A DNA stretch of 39,005 nt, taken from Podochytrium sp. JEL0797. Taxonomy: Eukaryota; Chytridiomycota; Chytridiomycetes; Chytridiales; Chytriomycetaceae. The stretch's first letter is position 1, and every line of letters starts with the position of its first letter. Positions 11,501 to 20,300 of this stretch are shown one piece after another. The position numbers and the translations under genes are program-made. Where the stretch lies: contig JADGJG010000131.1 of the NCBI GenBank assembly GCA_027596195.1, forward strand, positions 1-39,005. Reading direction: 5' to 3'. A model generated the notes under the pieces. It was not told where the DNA came from. It worked only from the letters and a program-made list of their open reading frames with translations, and did not search any database.

Positions 11501-13128
11501 CGGCGTGAGAGGTTTGGAGGGTGTGGAGCTCGCGTTGGGTAGATTCGAGGGTGGCTTGAAGAGTCGGTGAGTCTGCAGCCGGAGGAGGAGTAGTAGAAGT
11601 GGGGTTGGCTTTGAGTTGTTTGTTGAGGGTTTGGTTCTTTTCGATGGTTTGTTTGAGGCGAGTGGCGAGTTTGTTGATCTTTTCTTGCGCTTCTTGGAGG
11701 GATTTGGAGGTGACAGCGTGGGCGTCGTGGGCGGCCTGGAGGTCTTTGGCGAGTTGTTGGGTGGCGGATTCGTCGTTGGATCCATTTTGCAATTGGTTCT
11801 GTTGCAGATCCAGAGATTCCGTCAACGATGCCACTTGGTGTTCCAACTCGGCGACACGACCAACTTGGGCTTCCAAATCCGACACTTTGGCTTCGGTTTC
11901 AGCGAGCTTCGTACTCTGGGCGGCCACGAGAGCGACACGCTCTTCAATTTCGCTCTCCAACTGAACGAGTTTGCCCTTGGCGACGCTATTCTCGACTCTC
12001 AAAGTCTCCACTTCAAACTCCAAGTCCCTGACAGTCTCAATCAACCCTTGGTTCTCTTCATGCATGGCCACAACCTCTGCCTTCATTGCATCCCCAGCAA
12101 CAACACCGCCTTCCTTCAAGTTCCCATTTTCACTCCTCAAAGTCCCAACTTCGGCTTCCAAGCCCTTCACTGCAGCCTTCAACTCCCGGTTCTCTTGATG
12201 CGCAGCAGAAACTTGCAACTGCATCTCAGCCAACGCATCTCCCGCATTCGCACTATGACTCTTGAGCGCTTCCAACTCGGCATTCAACCCTTCCACCGTT
12301 TCAACCAGCCCGCGATTCTCTGTTCTCACAACCTCCACCTCATCCTGCATCGCAGAAGCCATGGCCGCCACGGAATCGCTGCCGTCCTGCTCGAGCTCCG
12401 CCACGCGTTGCTTGTATGTGTCGAGTTCCATGGACAGCGCTGTAGCTTCTGTTTCGGCTTGGGTGAGGGATTCGGCGAGGTGTTGGTTCGTGGAGGTGAG
12501 GGAGGTGAGTTTGGATTCGAGGGTTTGGAGTTTGGCGGTGAGGTCGGCGGATGGTAGTTGAGACGGAGATTGCTAGAGAGGAGAAAAGCAGACATGTCAT
12601 TTCTTCAATCACAAGGTTGCCACGGTTGGGGTTACCTCCTGGGATGCGAGCATTTTTGCCTTTAACGAGCGGTTCTCTTCAACCAACGGTTTCAGATGGC
12701 TCACTGCCTTGGCGAGTTTTTCTTGCAGCAGGGTGTTGCGTTGCTCGAGGTCTGAAGGAGGCGGCTGGGTCTGTTGGAAGGAGGCAATCTTTGCCTCGAG
12801 GGATTGGATGCGCTGGTCCTTGAGGGCGAGTTGGGAGTGGAGCTGTCAGGGTTCGATGAGTTAATTTGTGGTGGGTGATACGGGGGGGTGAGAAGGAGGG
12901 GGAATCGGTGCGGTACCTCTGCCTGGATATGTGAGGTTGATTCGTCTGTACGGATACGGATGGATCAGTAATAACGCTCTGAAGAACACTACGATCACCT
13001 TGCGGACGGTCACTCGCCACATCGTTGACAATGGATGAAACCAGGGAGAGACCCGAAGTCAGGGCTTGCGATCCATTCGCAAACCAGGATCCGGCCGTGG
13101 TTGCTGGCTTGGTGGCCCGTTCGCTCAT
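8575..13128 (-). CDS. RUD3: Golgin with C-terminal GRAB domain (Rud3/GMAP-210 type)
   Basis: Exons (minus): 13128-12999, 12945-12917, 12842-12636, 12572-10220, 10154-9967, 9895-9340, 9281-8575; 1,389 residues. Golgins of this type tether vesicles at the cis-Golgi. The N-terminal segment around residues 13-40 (SWFANGSQALTSGLSLVSS) is Ser/Gly-rich with spaced hydrophobic residues, like the curvature-sensing ALPS helix of GMAP-210. Residues about 54-1225 are almost continuous coiled coil with heptads rich in Leu, Glu, Gln and Thr. Near the C-terminus (about 1240-1295) VDRRLVSNLIVQFLG, RGDSKRFEMLTVIASVL and IGLLR match the Arf-binding GRAB domain rather than the classical GRIP domain. A Gly/Ala-rich tail with several acidic and basic residues follows. 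An unusually small 29-bp exon (12917-12945) is phase-consistent. Yeast Rud3 is shorter; length is closer to animal GMAP-210. Confidence 0.87.
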
Positions 13129-13157
13129 TTTGTGTTTGCAAAAAAACCACTCCAGGA
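13129..13157. promoter_or_regulatory. 29-bp gap between divergent start codons
   Basis: The golgin ATG (13128, minus) and the MAPR ATG (13158, plus) are separated by only 29 bp. The promoters must overlap the opposite gene or be a single bidirectional element, and 5' leaders are either nearly absent or overlap. Confidence 0.6.
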
Positions 13158-13686
13158 ATGTTTGGCGCAGGAGATTACGGCGTCAGAGCCGCCCCAGGCA
13201 CAAAGGTCTTCAACGCAACCGAGTTGGCCCAGTTTGACGGCAAGGACGAGGCTAAGCCAGTCTATCTGGCCATCAAGGGCATCGTCTATGACGTGTCGTC
13301 CGCGAGAAAGATGTACTCGCCAGGGAGCGGATACTCGGTCTTTGCCGGGAAGGTGTGTACTAGTTCAGAGTGGATGCATCCATGTGGCTGCATTCGTGTG
13401 CTGTAGAGATCGTGGTTGGGTTGGCTGAGATCACTCGGTCACTGATTTGATATCTCTCTCTGTTGCCAGGATGCGTCGAGAGCCCTCGCAATGTCGTCCT
13501 TGAAGCCCGAAGACTGTGTGGCCGATTACTCGGGTTTGAGCGCGGAACAGGTAAATTGGGGTGCATCTCTCGGATCTCGGCACGCATCTTATTCGATATC
13601 ATCATTCATCGCAGACCGAGACTCTCGAGAAATGGATCGCATTCTACCAAAAGAAGTACGACATTATGGGAACGGTTGCAAAGTGA
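13158..13686 (+). CDS. DAP1: Cytochrome b5-like MAPR haem-binding protein (DAP1/PGRMC1 type)
   Basis: Exons 13158-13352, 13470-13550, 13615-13686; 115 residues. The protein is essentially one MAPR domain: KVFNATELAQFDGKD, then VYLAIKGIVYDVSSA, then MYSPGSGYSVFAGKDASRAL and a C-terminal helix ending EKWIAFYQKKYDIMGTVAK. Tyr53 and Tyr59 correspond to the paired tyrosines of PGRMC1 (Y107 and the haem ligand Y113). Yeast Dap1 supports cytochrome P450 enzymes such as Erg11 in sterol synthesis; a similar role is inferred. Unlike yeast Dap1 (about 152 residues) and PGRMC1, there is no N-terminal membrane segment in this model. The start is the ATG nearest the domain; upstream in-frame ATG 13035 would run through golgin coding sequence. 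Confidence 0.9.
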
Positions 13687-13988
13687 TGAAATAAAGCCGA
13701 GTTTTTCTTTTTTTTTGTGATATTCTTCACCAAAAGAATAACCGGCGAGGATTCCCTTTCCTATCCGTGGAAAGGAGACGTGACCTTACGAAAGGGGACT
13801 TGATCTCGCGTTGGAGAACCTCAAGCGCGATTTATGAAAAAAAGGTCACGTTTCGTTGAGATCCCGATTATGCGAAACAGGGATGCGCATGATGCTGCCA
13901 AATTCCCTCTGCTGTTAAATCAGAGTTGAATCCACCAACTGCCTCTCGCAATTCCTGACTTTGAAAAAAAAAACTCGAAAGAAATACC
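13687..13988. other. Intergenic region between DAP1-like gene and ISY1
   Basis: A 302-bp gap between two plus-strand genes. Apart from the polyadenylation signal and A/T runs I see no ORF, RNA gene or clear promoter motif. Confidence 0.5.
13690..13695 (+). terminator. Polyadenylation signal of the DAP1-like gene
   Basis: AATAAA begins 4 bp after the stop codon, followed by a T-rich run. Confidence 0.4.
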
Positions 13989-15159
13989 ATGGTACGCACC
14001 CCAATCCTCCACCACCACTCCCCCATACTCACCACCTTCACCAGGCCCGAAACGAAGAAAAGGCCCAGTCCATGCTCTACCGCTTCCGCGAGGCCCAAAA
14101 CGCCGAGCTCGGAATCGGCATCAAAAACGAACGTCGCCCAGGAAACTCGGGCCGCGTATCCACCGTGAGAGAGGCGGACCGGTGGAGAGGAGACATTATT
14201 CGCGAGATTTCGAGAAAGGTGTCCAAGATTCAGGATCGTGAGTTGGTTTCCTGTGGTTGGCGGGAGTGGTGTTCAGGTTGCTGATTCGAGGTTGTTATAG
14301 CCGGGTTGACGGAGTATCAGGTCCGGGACCTCAACGACAGGATCAACAAGCTGTTTAGAGAGAAGCGGAGCTGGGAGTATCGAATCAAGGAGTTGGGGGG
14401 CCCGGATTACAGGGTCAGTGGTGTTCGTTTGCGCAGTTTTTGGTGGTTGCGAAATTGAAAGTTGGTTTTCTCTAGAGAGGGTCTTCGAGGATTCTTGATT
14501 CAGAGGGAAAGGAGGTGCCGGGGAGCAGGGGATACAGGTCGGAATGTGTTTGTGGGTGAACACACTTTTATGCGAGTTTCTCATCGTATTTCGTCGAAAT
14601 CCAGATACTTTGGTCGCGCAAAGGAACTTCCAGGAGTCAAGGAACTGTTTGAATCTCAACAGGGTATGTTTTATTGTTTAGATTTTCTCGATTCGTTCCT
14701 GACGTTTTTTTTTGTGGTTTGTTGGGCAGTCACCGAAGAATCGACCAAAACAAGAGCCGAAATGTACAAAGCCGTGGACGCCGACTACTATGGATACAGA
14801 GACGAAGACGATGGAGAGTTGGTTGCGTATGAGGCGGGAGTGAGGAACAAGAGTTGAGTTTTTTTGTTTCGCATTTCCGCAATACGCTTCGCGTTCTAAC
14901 TTGATTTGCGTTTTTCAAAGTGTACACTGCCGCCTTGGCCTTCGACACCGCTGCCGGATTCCCCACCCCCGAAGTTGACCCCGAAGCAAATGGGGCCGAT
15001 GCGGACGACACGACGGACCCTGCCGCGCGATTCGAAGAGACCAAAAACGTGTATAAATTTGTGGATGAATGTGTGCCAACGCTGAGTGAAGTGGAGGCGT
15101 GGATTGTTCGAAAGAAGAAGCAGGAGTTGTTAGATCAGTTCTTGGGAGGGTCGGCGTGA
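13989..15159 (+). CDS. ISY1: Pre-mRNA splicing factor ISY1
   Basis: Exons 13989-13991, 14045-14237, 14301-14413, 14476-14537, 14605-14663, 14730-14852, 14921-15159; 263 residues. ISY1 belongs to the Prp19/NineTeen-associated complex and acts in the spliceosome at the first catalytic step. The start MARNEEKAQSMLYRFREAQ is the family hallmark, followed by RPGNSGRVSTVREADRWRGD, the central GLTEYQVRDLNDRINKL, ELGGPDYR, EGKEVPGSRGYRYFGRAKEL and the terminal ECVPTLSEVEAWIVRKKK. The coding part of exon 1 is only the ATG; without the 13992-14044 intron the second residue of the hallmark cannot be reached. The donor at 14853 (A then GTTGAG) is the only one I found that keeps phase with the last exon, but it is a weak consensus, so residues near that join are less certain. 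Confidence 0.93.
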
Positions 15160-15171
15160 ATTGTGCAATGG

Positions 15172-15177
15172 AATAAA
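15172..15177 (+). terminator. Polyadenylation signal of ISY1
   Basis: AATAAA lies 12 bp after the ISY1 stop codon. ISY1 and the second MAPR gene are convergent, with 157 bp between stops. Confidence 0.4.
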
Positions 15178-15316
15178 AAAAATCAGCGTTTAGTAAATTG
15201 ATTTTATAAAAAGGACTGTATGGGCAGATGGACGCGTCGTTGGAATATTGTTTAATGCTGCTGAAACGCGTGGAGCGGCGCGTGGTGGGTGCAAAATTAC
15301 TTAATTTTCTTTTTCT

Positions 15317-15913
15317 TTAATTCTTAACCAAGGTCCCGACGACTCTATACGCCAATTCATAATAAGCCACCCAGTTTTCGAGCGCAGTAACCTATCGCAG
15401 CATTCATTTTGTAAATGCTATTTTCTCCCTTCATTAAAAATGAAATCACCTCGTTCTCCTGCAAGTTTTTGATATCCCCATCGATATCCTCCTTCTTCAT
15501 TTGCGAGGGTGGTCCTCGACCCGACAATGCGAATGCAAGTGACGCTTCCTAATTTTTTTAATAATGGATCAGGCGACATGTGACAGCCCAAATGACCCGG
15601 TTGGTCAAGCCCAGGGGTTGGGAAAAAAATCCACACCTTGCCCACGAACGCATGGCACTCTCCGCCTGGTCCATAGAGGTTTGGTTTCGAGGATACATCG
15701 TACACTGTGCCTGTGTTGTTGGTGTTGGTCGTTCAGTAGGAGGGAGGAGGGAAGGGAGATAGGGACACCTTTGAGCGAAATGTATATTGGCTTTGAGGGA
15801 TCCGTGCCGTTGAATTCCAACAGTTCGGATGGGGTGAAGGTTCGTGGGGGTTGGAAGGTTGACACGCTGACGGAGTGGAGGTTGCGGGAACGGTCTTTTC
15901 GGGAGCGGAGCAT
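15317..15913 (-). CDS. Divergent MAPR (cytochrome b5-like) protein with altered haem pocket
   Basis: Exons (minus): 15913-15769, 15710-15637, 15548-15450, 15391-15317; 130 residues. The MAPR frame is clear: RTFTPSELLEFNGTD, then YISLKGTVYDVSS, LYGPGGECHAFVGKEAS, and the C-terminal LENWVAYYELAYRVVGTLV. It is a paralogue of the DAP1-like protein 1.6 kb away, lying on the other strand with ISY1 between. Tyr61 is kept, but the position of the PGRMC1 haem-ligand Tyr is Cys67, and the usual KDASRALA is KEASLAFA. The segment after it contains a Gly/Pro insertion (SGRGPPSQ). Haem may be lost or bound differently. Two of the three introns fall at the same places as in the paralogue (after GK, and before the final helix), supporting common descent. 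Confidence 0.85.
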
Positions 15914-16443
15914 GTGAATTTCGGTGATTAAAAAACAATCTGTTTTGACATTTCAAATGAGGAAGAAAAAAAAAGAATGCCTGGTATTATCAAACTCATT
16001 TACGTGACATTTTGGCCCAGCCCCAAAGAAGGGTTGGCCAAGTCGTTTAATATTTACACGCGAATTTAGGTTTTTTCCCCCTCTCCCTTTCCACGGCACC
16101 ATGCACCTTCCCATCCTTCATCCCCTTTCAAAATAAACATCAATCCGCGAAACAATACCCCATGAAACCGCAAGCTGAACCACCAAAAACAAAAACGCGA
16201 ACGCCTGTTGCTTTTCACCGAAAACGACCAAAGGGCCAACTCAACCACTTCTATTGTCCGAGGCCGTGTTTTGTTATCATCCTTTTTAATGGCTCAAGTC
16301 AGACAGATAGTGATGGAGTTCAGAACGAATGCAACAGCAGTGGTGTTTAAAAACTCAAAACTCCTCATCCACGACACGACAAGGTTTTTATTTCATCATT
16401 TCTGTATTCTGCTTTCTCCGACACCAAAAATCGGGCAATAGTA
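15914..16443. other. Intergenic region between MAPR paralogue and CUE1-like gene
   Basis: A 530-bp gap upstream of the second MAPR gene and downstream of the CUE1-like stop, both on the minus strand. It is A/T-rich in places. The only open frames are short and low quality, and I see no RNA gene or repeat. Confidence 0.5.
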
Positions 16444-17192
16444 TCAGTTGGACCCCGCCGCAGCAGTTGCCTTTGCCTCCTCCTCCGCTTTCGCCTTCTC
16501 CCTCTCCATCCGCTCCCTCGCAACACGCACCATATGCTCCTTGCGCGCTCTCAAATTCAATTCGCGTCCTTTCGCAGTCTGTTCCCACACTTTTGCAGGT
16601 TCCGGAGATGACGGGTCCAACACGGTTGGTGTCAAGTACGGCGAGGGTGAAAATGTGGATGGGATTGAGGAAGAGGAGGAAGCCGTTGGGGCGGGAGGAG
16701 GGGGAGCCGGCTGTTTCAATACAACAAGGTCAGTGATTCATATCGACCGATGTTGAAAATGAAAACTGACCAGGGCGCCACTGAGGATGTTTTCGAGGGT
16801 CATTTCGACGCTTCCGGTTCTCGCCAGATCCTGCTCGATTATATGGCGGGGATAGTTGGGAAACATGGAGAGCACGGCATCAACCTTGGGAAGGAGGGAA
16901 GGAGGGATGAATACTTTGAACAGTACAGGTGAGGTAGGTACCTTTGCCTGAGACACGGCCTGCTGTCGTCTGGGTCTCCCTCCTGCAGAAGCAGCACGGG
17001 TTCCCTGCTGCAATTGGGGATTGGCTGACGCTTCGGCTGGGGCTAAGGAGTTGTCCCAATAAACAACTACAACAGGAAATGATAGGAGGAAAGGGGTTGG
17101 ATGTGATCGTTACCAAGAAGATATCGCAGCACAAAGAAGAGAATCACTAGCGATACAACGATCGTCACAGGGTCCGTCGATTGCTGTGGCAT
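16444..17192 (-). CDS. CUE1: ER membrane CUE-domain protein, Cue1-like
   Basis: Exons (minus): 17192-17114, 17066-16942, 16884-16771, 16710-16444; 194 residues. Yeast Cue1 anchors the ubiquitin-conjugating enzyme Ubc7 at the ER and activates it during ER-associated degradation. The N-terminus has one membrane helix, VTIVVSLVILFFVLRYLL (about 9-26), followed by a linker. The CUE domain runs about 69-106: VDAVLSMFPNYPRHIIEQDL contains the MFP motif, followed by RTGSVEMTLENIL with the expected Leu ending. A Pro/Ser-rich linker leads to a C-terminal basic helix (LNLRARKEHMVRVARERME) comparable with the Ubc7-binding region of Cue1. The protein ends in an Ala/Glu/Lys helix. Exon 3 must use the acceptor at 16885 (CCCAAG); the earlier AG would break phase. 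Architecture and length agree with Cue1 (203 residues). Confidence 0.85.
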
Positions 17193-17327
17193 TTTGGTGT
17201 TGGAAAGTTTTTCCGGAACGATCGACAACTGATCGAAACCCTCCACGCAGGAAGAATATCAACATCAAAAGAACATGAGTTTTTTCTATAACAATGTATC
17301 CACAGGCCAAAAAACAACCAAAAAAGT

Positions 17328-20300
17328 CTAAACAGTTCCCTCCCCAAAATCGGCATCAAAATCAACTTGGAATGCGTTGGCCAAAAAGTCATCCATCCGG
17401 AATTCCCCCAACTTTTCCTGTTCCGACACCTCCCCCAATTGTCCCAAAACTTGCTTGAGATCAAGAGTTTGATCATTGGAACCGGCCGTCAAATTGGATG
17501 GCACAGCACTTTCCTCCCTCAGTGTTTCACTGACAACGCCCACAGTGACCTCGTGAATGTGGTTGTAAGAGTAGCAGGATCCTTCAATGGCGTGGTTGCA
17601 GAGGTACGAGTAACATTGGGCGTGTTGAGTTGACAAAAGTGCCACCGACTTGACCACGGACGCGATGACCGGAAGGGCGATAGCCTCAGAAACGGACAAC
17701 GAATCCCTCTTGGCAAGAGGCACAGTGAATCCATTGGCCACCAGCTCGATCGCCTCTTTCACCACAGGAGTGACGGATCGGGCCCTGAGTGGGCTCGGCT
17801 CCAGAGAGACAACGCGGGCCTGAGCAACTACGGACGCGGGTTGGTATTCCGGCTCAAACTCGTCGAGGTCTTGATCCGCAAACTCCTCCACATCTTCAGC
17901 TGCCGGGACGGCTTCAATAGGAGCAAACAAGAGGTCACTCTCGTTCTTGGTATCGTCAGCAACGGACTCGATCTCAGAGTCAACAATGTCAACACTCTCC
18001 GCCGGTTCCTCGGCGGCTGCAGAAGCCGCCACACTAATCACCGAAACAACGCGTTCTTGAACTTCCACGAGCTTGCTCGAAACGACCGAGATTGGGTGAG
18101 ATTCTGGTTGGACGTTTGAATCGAGTTCTGCGAAGGGTTCGAGCTCCAAAGGTGGCTCTGACTCGTCAGCGCCGGAAGCCAGAGATTCTGTGACAGGCTC
18201 CACTTCAACGTCGTCGACTTGGAAAGCTATCGAGATGGGGCGGGATTCGGGTTGTTCCACGGCCTCGAGCTCGGCCTCGAGTTCAGCCACCTCCTGGGCC
18301 TCAACGTCGCCGGAACCAAACTCGGACACTTGATCCACCTCATCGGCCTCCACGAAACGATACTCATCAAGTGCAGCAGCAGTCACGAACTCTCCCTCGT
18401 CGACAGTCTCCGCTTCCTCCTCCTCTTCGATTTCAAATGATCCTCCAGTCGCTTGAACAGAGAATGCGTCTTCTGCCGCAATGAGTGACGCGGGTTGGAT
18501 TTCGGGTTCCTCATCAACATCACCGGCAACGTCGTGAGTCGCCGTTTCCTCCAATTCCACCATTAAAGGCTCATCCCCGACAACCTCATCGCGAGATGGG
18601 ACGTCTTCAAGGAACGAGGACCTTGGCAACAGCACGGGAGTAGATTCAGCCTCCAACGAATCTCCCGCAGAAACAAACGGTTCCTCCACATCAACCGCCG
18701 CGTCCTCCACAAATTCCTCCTCTCTCGCAACGATTGAAGTGGGTTGGACTTCGGGCTCCTCCACATCAACCGCCGCGTCCTCCACAAATTCCTCCTCTCT
18801 CGCAACGATTGAAGTGGGTTGGACTTCGGGCTCCTCAACAACATCCTCGGCAACATCACGTGTGGCCGTTTCCTCCTCCGCTTCCTCCATCAAGGACTCA
18901 TCCCCAACAAACTCATCGCGAGATGGGACGTCTTCAAGGAATGAGGACCTCGGCAACGAAAATGGTGCAGATTCAACCTCAGAAACGACAGAAGAAGGTT
19001 CCTCAACGTCAACCGCCGCGTCCTCCAAAAATTCCTCCTCTCTCACAACGATTGAAGTGGGTTGGGCTTCGGGCTCCTCAACAACATCTCGTTTTGCCGT
19101 TTCCTCCTCCAACTCCTCCACCAAAGGCCCATCCCCGACAACCTCATTGCTGGACGAGCCGTCTTCAAGGAACGAGGACCTTGACAACAACGCGGGAGCG
19201 GATTCAGCCTCCAAATAATCCCCCGCAGAAACGAACAAAGAGGGTTCCTCAAGATGAACCGCCACAATCTCCACAAATTCCTCCTCATCCTCAATACGAG
19301 ACTCTTCTTGAAGTGGAGGAGCGAGTGAAGTGGCTTCCATAAGGTCCACCGCTTGAATGACTTCTCCATTCCCCTCGTCAACTGCAGTAAATTCACCCTC
19401 AATCACCTCCCCATTAGCCAATTCACCTCCAAGTTCCGACTCAAACCGCGCCAACTCTTCCAACAAAGACCCAGAATCCGAGCTATACTCCATCGACTCC
19501 ATCTGAACCTCCACCGGCGAAGTCACAAAACTCTCCACCAACTTGCGCGGCTGCGGGGCAACAGTGGGCCCCTTCACCATATTCGCAATCGACTCCTTGG
19601 CCCTCGCCGCAAACTCCTCCCTCACCGCCCTCGCCTCACGCTCCTTCTGCGCCTGCACCATCATCCGCTCCTCCTCCTCCTCCTGCTCCCGTGCGGCCGC
19701 GTTCGCCTTGGCACGTATGGCGTCCATTTCGCGTTGAATGTCGGCAAACGATTTGGGTGCACCGTTGGGTACAGAGCGAGCCTGGTCGCCGCCACCGCCC
19801 ACCAACATGGTTCCGAGGCTCGATACGGCGTTTGTCACGTTCTTGGGCAACATGGAGAACCGCGAGGCCATTTTGACTTCCGCCGGCGTCGTTGCCGTTT
19901 CTGCAACTTGAATCGCACGCGGCGCATTGGGGATAGGCAGGTCGGCATCCTTTTCTTCCACGGGATCAGCGTCGCCCCCGTACTCGCTCGAGGCTTTTGA
20001 GAACGCGGCTTTGAGATCGGGAACACTCGCGGCGGAGGACATGCGGTCTGAAATGACCGAGTTGAGGATACTCGATCGACGACGGTGACGGACTTCAAAG
20101 TCTTTGAATTTGGACGCGATGAAGTCGAATGCGGGTTTCATTTCCAGTGGGTATTGGTAGTAGGGGGTGTAGAGGGTTGGGTCGGCGGGTACGAACTGGT
20201 GAAACGAAAGTATCTTCAGCATTCAAACCACGATAAAGCAAAAAACAAACTACATACATGAACCGAGCCCAACTTAAAAATCTCACCCTCCCCAGGAACC

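Noticed and set aside
11616..12557. 313-residue plus-strand ORF
   Set aside because: Antisense to the golgin coiled coil; the openness follows from the repetitive Glu/Gln/Leu codons on the real strand.
19353..20000. 215-residue plus-strand ORF, His/Arg/Leu-rich
   Set aside because: Shadow of the acidic tail exon of the NACHT-WD40 gene.
17328..20222. 964-residue tail ORF as an independent gene
   Set aside because: Its apparent first residues lie in an intron, and the 20257-20196 intron joins it in phase 0 to the exon before it; kept as the last exon of the NACHT-WD40 gene, though transcripts should confirm this.
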